Positions 60,166 through 62,912 of a stretch of DNA of 62,912 bases are shown piece by piece (positions within the stretch are counted from its first letter, which is position 1; each line of letters opens with the position of its first letter). Under the pieces are notes generated by a model. It saw nothing but the letters and a program-made list of their open reading frames with translations. It did no database searches and was not told the DNA's origin. Both the position numbers and the translations under genes were made by a program. The DNA comes from Lonsdalea iberica (GTDB lineage: Bacteria; Pseudomonadota; Gammaproteobacteria; Enterobacterales; Enterobacteriaceae), in NCBI RefSeq assembly GCF_002111585.1, contig NZ_LUTP01000022.1, forward strand, positions 1 to 62,912, read 5' to 3'.

Positions 60166-61173
60166 TTACTCCTGTTCTTTCAACAGCGCGGCGATGTCCT
60201 GCATGCCGAAACGGACGGAGTCAGTCGCCGGTACGCCAAAGCGTCGGCTGATCTCCTGGCAGTAGTCGCGCGCTTCCTGTTCAGTGTAGTGGGAGGTGTT
60301 GATGGCGAAACCGGCCAGCTTCACTTCCGGGCTGGTGACGCGTGCGGCGCGCAGGTTGGCTTCCACGCACTCCTCCAGACTCACCATCGGCTGGTGCGGC
60401 AGGTGACGCATGTGCGGGCGGCCCATCTCGTGACACATCACCAGCCAGTGAGGCTGAGCGCCGTGGATCAAGCCGGTGCTGACGCCTGCATAAGAGGGGT
60501 GAAACAGGGAACCCTGACCTTCCACGATATCCCAGTGGTCGTCGTCGTTGGCGGGGGACAGCGCTTCGGCGGCCCCGGCGATGAAGTCGGCGATTACCGC
60601 ATCTATCGCGATCCCTTCACCGGCAACGAGCACCCCGGTCTGGCCGGTGGCGCGGAAGTCCGCCTTCATGCCCAGATCGCGCATCGCCGCTTCCAGCGCC
60701 AGCGAGGTGTACATTTTGCCGACGGAGCAGTCGGTGCCGACGGTCAGTACGCGCTTGCCGCCACGTTTTTCGCCGGAGCCGACGGACAGTTCCGGGCGCA
60801 TGTGGCGGATGTCGAACAGCTGTACCTGATGTTTCTCTGCCAGCGTCTGCAGGCCGGGTACGTCAACCAGACGCTGGTGCAAGCCGTTGGCGACGTTCAT
60901 GCCCGCCTCAATGGCGGCACGCACGGTGTCCAGCCAGTGTGACGGCAGGAATCCCCCGGCGTTTGCCGTGCCGAGCACCAGTGTTTTGGCGCCGCGCTCA
61001 GCAGCGGCGGCGATATCCACATCGTCCAGACCCAGCGACTGGGTGCTGCCCGGCAGGCGCAGTTGGCCGACGCACTGTTCCGGACGCCACGCGTGAATGC
61101 CGCGTGCGGTTTTGATCGCCAGAGGATCGGTCACGTCGCCAAGGAAAAGCAGGTAAGGTTGAGGGATCAGCAT
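60166..61173 (-). CDS. dgcN: DgcN/DUF1611-family protein, D-glutamate N-acetyltransferase type
   Basis: A 335-residue DUF1611 protein from 61173 (MLIPQPYLLFLGDVTDPLAIKTARGI); ATG 61188 is an alternative and neither has a strong ribosome-binding site. A P-loop-like VGTDCSVGKMYTSLALE is near residue 140, with ATGQTGVLVAGEGIAIDAV and VEGQGSLFHPSYAGVSTGLIHGAQP further on. The DgcN-DgcA pair was described in marine bacteria for D-glutamate catabolism, where DgcN N-acetylates D-glutamate. It is the first gene of the minus-strand peptide operon. Confidence 0.85.
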   Translation of the reverse strand: MLIPQPYLLFLGDVTDPLAIKTARGIHAWRPEQCVGQLRLPGSTQSLGLDDVDIAAAAERGAKTLVLGTANAGGFLPSHWLDTVRAAIEAGMNVANGLHQRLVDVPGLQTLAEKHQVQLFDIRHMRPELSVGSGEKRGGKRVLTVGTDCSVGKMYTSLALEAAMRDLGMKADFRATGQTGVLVAGEGIAIDAVIADFIAGAAEALSPANDDDHWDIVEGQGSLFHPSYAGVSTGLIHGAQPHWLVMCHEMGRPHMRHLPHQPMVSLEECVEANLRAARVTSPEVKLAGFAINTSHYTEQEARDYCQEISRRFGVPATDSVRFGMQDIAALLKEQE

Positions 61174-61492
61174 AATGTCGTTTCTCATCGTTAATGGAAT
61201 AAGGCAGAACCTTGGCCGCTCGGGGGACGTCGACATGAACCTGTTTCCATCCAGCGAACCGCCTGTGCACCGTGTCGGCCCGACGTTGCGCTTTGCCATC
61301 TTCCGCGTCGTTCGTGCCTGCCGGGGGCCCCGTTCTCTGCCTATGACTATTTCACGATGCCTGAGCGGTGACGAATACTTGTTTGTCGGTGGGGTATAGC
61401 CTGAGGGTATAGGTGGGGGTTTATCTATTTCGTTGTTTTAGATAGATAAAATAAGAAGAATGGATGTAGCTACGGTGCGTGATAAACCCGTG
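61174..61492. promoter_or_regulatory. Upstream region of the peptide operon with an inverted repeat
   Basis: About 320 bp. A perfect 9-bp inverted repeat (TTTATCTAT, 13 nt, ATAGATAAA) at 61420-61450 lies between yidG and dgcN. It could be an operator for the dgcN operon or a weak end for yidG. No gene was seen. Confidence 0.45.
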
Positions 61493-61834
61493 TTATAGGG
61501 CCACAAGCAGAGAACACAGCGCATGCCCGGCAATCAGCAAAGCAATTAAAACAAAGGCTAGCGTGAATCCACGCATGATGATCGCGCGAGGAATATGGCA
61601 GGTTTGCGGTGCGCTGTAGATGGCGTTCAGGCGCAGCGGAACCCAGATGAAAATCGCAAGCGATGCCAGCAAAAGCAGAAGACCGGCGGCCAGCAGCAGC
61701 GGTTGGGTGCTTAATGTTCCGGCCTTCAGCAACAGGGCCGTGTTGACCAGCAGCAGGATGGCGGTACGCGACCACGCCAGCACGGTACGTTCCGGCTGAA
61801 CGCCAGGGTCGCGCGGTAACGGCGAAGAGGACAT
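61493..61834 (-). CDS. yidG: YidG-like DUF202 inner-membrane protein
   Basis: A 113-residue protein with about three helices and the DUF202 signature DPGVQPERTVLAWSRTAILLLVNTALLLK at the N-terminus. Function unknown. It lies 10 bp after its paralogue yidH, and the two form an operon as in E. coli. Confidence 0.85.
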   Translation of the reverse strand: MSSSPLPRDPGVQPERTVLAWSRTAILLLVNTALLLKAGTLSTQPLLLAAGLLLLLASLAIFIWVPLRLNAIYSAPQTCHIPRAIIMRGFTLAFVLIALLIAGHALCSLLVAL

Positions 61835-61844
61835 TGTTTGCGCC

Positions 61845-62231
61845 CTACAGTTGCATGATCAGCAGCGCGAGTGCGATGGCGACTGCGCCAAGTCCGCAGG
61901 CGAAGACGACCAGCAGGGAGGTATACGGCAAAGGAAGGCCGTGGCGCATCGCCCGTTCATTGCCCGCCCAGCGCCGGTAGGCCATCCCGGCCATCAGCGC
62001 CGCGGCCAGAGCCAACAGCACGGCAATCCCTTGTCGTACGGCAGGCGACGCCAGCGTGGTCGTAAACTGATCGATGGCGACCGCGCCAGCCAGCAGGGCC
62101 AGCGCGGTGCGGATCCAGGCGAGAAACGTGCGTTCGTTGGCCAGAGAAAAACGGTAATCCGGCGCTGTTCCCTGCTGCTGCCAGGGGCGTTGGGTATGAG
62201 GATCTTGGTCGGTTTGTCGCACGTCATGCAT
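61845..62231 (-). CDS. yidH: YidH-like DUF202 inner-membrane protein
   Basis: A 128-residue protein with three helices and the classic DUF202 motif DYRFSLANERTFLAWIRTALALLAGAVAIDQF. It has a hydrophilic N-terminal extension (QTDQDPHTQRPWQQQG). Function unknown. It is the first gene of the yidHG pair, divergent from rph with about 190 bp between them. Confidence 0.88.
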   Translation of the reverse strand: MHDVRQTDQDPHTQRPWQQQGTAPDYRFSLANERTFLAWIRTALALLAGAVAIDQFTTTLASPAVRQGIAVLLALAAALMAGMAYRRWAGNERAMRHGLPLPYTSLLVVFACGLGAVAIALALLIMQL

Positions 62232-62420
62232 GGCGTAAATTCACTGACTGTTGAAAAGTTGAGCTAACAGTTTACATGCCGAAAGGCGGTGGCTCCAGCC
62301 GTTCGGGACGTTGTCGCTGGCGCTATTCGCGCCCGCTTTTAATCCGCCGGGCCGGTAGGCAGGGCCGGGTGAAGTCCGTATAATGCGCGCCAGTCAACAT
62401 TCACCCGCCGGAGAGAAGCC

Positions 62421-62912
62421 ATGCGCCCTACAGGCCGAAGTGCACAACAGATACGCCCGCTCACGTTAACCCGCCATTACACCAAACACGCTGAAGGTTC
62501 CGTCCTCGTCGAATTCGGCGACACCAAAGTGTTGTGTAATGCCACGGTGGAAGAAGGCGTACCGCGCTTTTTAAGAGGGCAGGGCAAGGGTTGGGTGACC
62601 GCGGAATACGGCATGCTGCCGCGTTCGACGCACACTCGTAATGCGCGCGAAGCCTCACGCGGCAAACAGGGCGGACGCACGCTGGAGATCCAGCGCCTGA
62701 TCGCCCGTTCTCTGCGCGCAGCGCTCGATCTGAAAACGCTGGGCGAATATACCATCACGCTAGACTGCGATGTCTTGCAGGCCGACGGCGGCACGCGTAC
62801 CGCCTCCATCACCGGCGCCTGCGTAGCGCTGGCTGATGCGCTGAATGCGATGGTCGCTAACGGCAAACTCAAGAAAAACCCGCTGAAAGGGATGGTGGCC
62901 GCGGTCTCCGTC
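62421..62912 (+). CDS. rph: Ribonuclease PH (3' part beyond the window)
   Basis: The first 164 codons of RNase [80 protein letters not shown], and the phosphate/RNA-binding [26 protein letters not shown]. It trims tRNA 3' ends phosphorolytically. GGAGAG lies 6 nt before the ATG. The frame is open to the last base of the window, so the gene continues outside; normal length is about 238 aa. Confidence 0.97.
   Translation, partial: MRPTGRSAQQIRPLTLTRHYTKHAEGSVLVEFGDTKVLCNATVEEGVPRFLRGQGKGWVTAEYGMLPRSTHTRNAREASRGKQGGRTLEIQRLIARSLRAALDLKTLGEYTITLDCDVLQADGGTRTASITGACVALADALNAMVANGKLKKNPLKGMVAAVSV

Overview
The window looks like the chromosome of a plant-associated enterobacterium, most likely a soft-rot or tree-pathogen genus of the Pectobacteriaceae (Brenneria, Dickeya or Lonsdalea type). 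This is inferred from protein similarity. Core genes (glyQS, argG, sodA, fdhD, wecH, aldB, yicC, rph, avtA, ghrB, yegT) read almost like their E. coli counterparts. They are interleaved with accessory genes typical of plant pathogens: a type III effector with its chaperone, ascorbate use, peptide uptake and a microcin-type secretion locus.

Layout. 0-2.8 kb: two genes of reductive pyrimidine/hydantoin breakdown. 2.9-6.9 kb: avtA, an exported DUF4432 protein and ghrB. 7.1-10.4 kb: a yegW-yegU-yegT nucleoside locus with a frameshifted yegU. 10.7-16.8 kb: tag, a TauE/SafE permease behind a Fur-box-like site, glyQS and yiaF. 16.8-24.3 kb: a chemoreceptor with a near-consensus FliA promoter, sodA, fdhD, aldB (frameshifted), wecH and a decayed hydrolase/AraC fusion. 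24.6-26.1 kb: argG with an ARG box. 26.3-31.3 kb: AraC regulator, Sfp-type phosphopantetheinyl transferase, KASIII-like enzyme, stand-alone acyl carrier protein and an EAL phosphodiesterase. 31.5-38.6 kb: a complete, rearranged ula (L-ascorbate) regulon with a fused PTS IIC-IIB protein.

39.1-40.7 kb holds a transglutaminase-like putative type III effector, a CesT-type chaperone and a good hrp box. 41.1-45.6 kb is AT-rich and carries close homologues of colicin V exporters CvaA and CvaB. It also holds an unlisted 45-codon gene for a double-glycine-leader peptide with a 22-residue, basic, Pro/Gly-rich core, and a 37-codon small gene ahead of cvaA. This is the best candidate for something undescribed. 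45.9-48.3 kb: a LysE exporter/YqcI-YcgG pair with a divergent LysR regulator.

48.5-62.9 kb: yicC and rph, neighbours in E. coli, are separated by about 13 kb. The insert holds a LysR gene and a nine-gene minus-strand operon (dgcN-ycjG-gsiABCD-P1 peptidase-M55 D-aminopeptidase-iaaA) that together would import short peptides and process D-amino-acid, isoaspartyl and muropeptide-type substrates, followed by yidGH.

Five single-base frameshifts (yegU, aldB, P1 peptidase, M55 peptidase twice) each look like loss of one base, mostly from GGG/CCC runs. Sequencing error must be excluded before these genes are called broken. No rRNA, tRNA, CRISPR array or intact insertion sequence was recognised.
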